Origin: an uncultured Hungatella sp.
GTDB lineage: Bacteria; Bacillota; Clostridia; Lachnospirales; Lachnospiraceae
NCBI GenBank assembly: GCA_959018155.1
Contig: CAUEKH010000216.1
Location: 1-5,256, forward strand
Length of the DNA stretch: 5,256 bases
Reading direction: 5' to 3'
This document shows, piece after piece, positions 4,974 to 5,256 of this stretch. The stretch's first letter is position 1, and the number at the start of each line of letters is the position of its first letter. Under the pieces are notes generated by a model. It was not told the DNA's origin and did not search any database. It saw only the letters and a program-made list of their open reading frames with translations. The translations under genes and the position numbers were made by a program.

Positions 4974-5256
4974 ATAATCCCAGTTCTTCCGGCGCTGATA
5001 TTTTTCCGGTAATGGCGCTGGCCGCAGCTACAGCAGGGCTGGCCAGATAAACTTCAGAATCCACATGGCCCATACGGCCTACAAAGTTTCGGTTCGTCGT
5101 GGAGATACACCGTTCTCCCGCGGCCAGAATTCCCATGTAACCGCCCAGACACGGGCCGCACGTAGGCGTGCTGACAATGGCGCCTGCCTCGATGAAAATT
5201 TCCAGAAGTCCTTCCTTCATGGCCTGCAGATAGATTTCCTGGGTAGCAGGAATCAC
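4972..5256 (-). CDS. leuC: 3-isopropylmalate dehydratase large subunit, C-terminal fragment
   Basis: The last 94 codons of an aconitase-superfamily large subunit, open to the right window edge. The first visible codon (GTG) is an internal valine, not a start. The fragment contains [12 protein letters not shown] (31-42), where the two Cys (33 and 36) are expected [4Fe-4S] cluster ligands. It also contains [13 protein letters not shown] (52-64) with substrate-binding-type Arg residues, and ends [17 protein letters not shown] before a short tail. With LeuD it forms the heterodimer that isomerises isopropylmalate by dehydration and rehydration. The third cluster Cys and most of the protein lie outside the window. 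Ending in TAG 12 bp before leuD fits a leuCD operon. A homoaconitase or dimethylmalate dehydratase role is not excluded by this fragment. Confidence 0.92.
   Translation of the reverse strand: MIPATQEIYLQAMKEGLLEIFIEAGAIVSTPTCGPCLGGYMGILAAGERCISTTNRNFVGRMGHVDSEVYLASPAVAAASAITGKISAPEELGL

Overview
The window looks like an ordinary chromosomal stretch from a gut-type Firmicute, most likely a Lachnospiraceae-like Clostridium relative. The reasons are strong AGGAGG-type ribosome binding sites, TTGACT/TATAAT-type promoters with 17-18 nt spacers, AT-rich spacers around coding DNA of balanced composition, a compact LeuC/LeuD pair, a YbaK deacylase, a SleB-type wall hydrolase and a pectinesterase without a signal peptide. 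The organism is inferred from protein style and was not tested by a search.

Layout from the right edge, reading the minus strand: the C-terminal part of leuC, then leuD 12 bp later (leucine biosynthesis), closed by a hairpin at 4410-4451. Next is ybaK (mischarged Cys-tRNA deacylase, GTG start), then an AT-rich spacer of about 310 bp. The spacer holds the promoter and leader of a membrane-anchored, coiled-coil SleB-family wall hydrolase. After that comes a YhcH/YjgK/YiaL-family gene with its own promoter, which contains two GTATAC boxes, and a strong terminator at 2065-2113.

On the plus strand, converging on that terminator, lies a 332-aa cytoplasmic pectinesterase (995-1993). It is transcribed divergently from a HAD-family phosphatase (190-834, minus). 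The two predicted promoters sit back to back, with their -35 boxes 8 bp apart. Downstream of the HAD gene, also on minus, a GNAT-family acetyltransferase begins at 136 and runs off the left edge. It has its own SD and a candidate extended -10 promoter inside the end of the HAD gene.

The genes do not form one pathway. The pectinesterase and the YhcH-like protein could both belong to intracellular uronate or sugar-acid use; the rest are leucine synthesis, translation quality control, wall remodelling and metabolite repair. I saw no mobile element, CRISPR array, tRNA or rRNA, and nothing I would call an undescribed system. The findings are mainly regulatory details and one edge-truncated gene.
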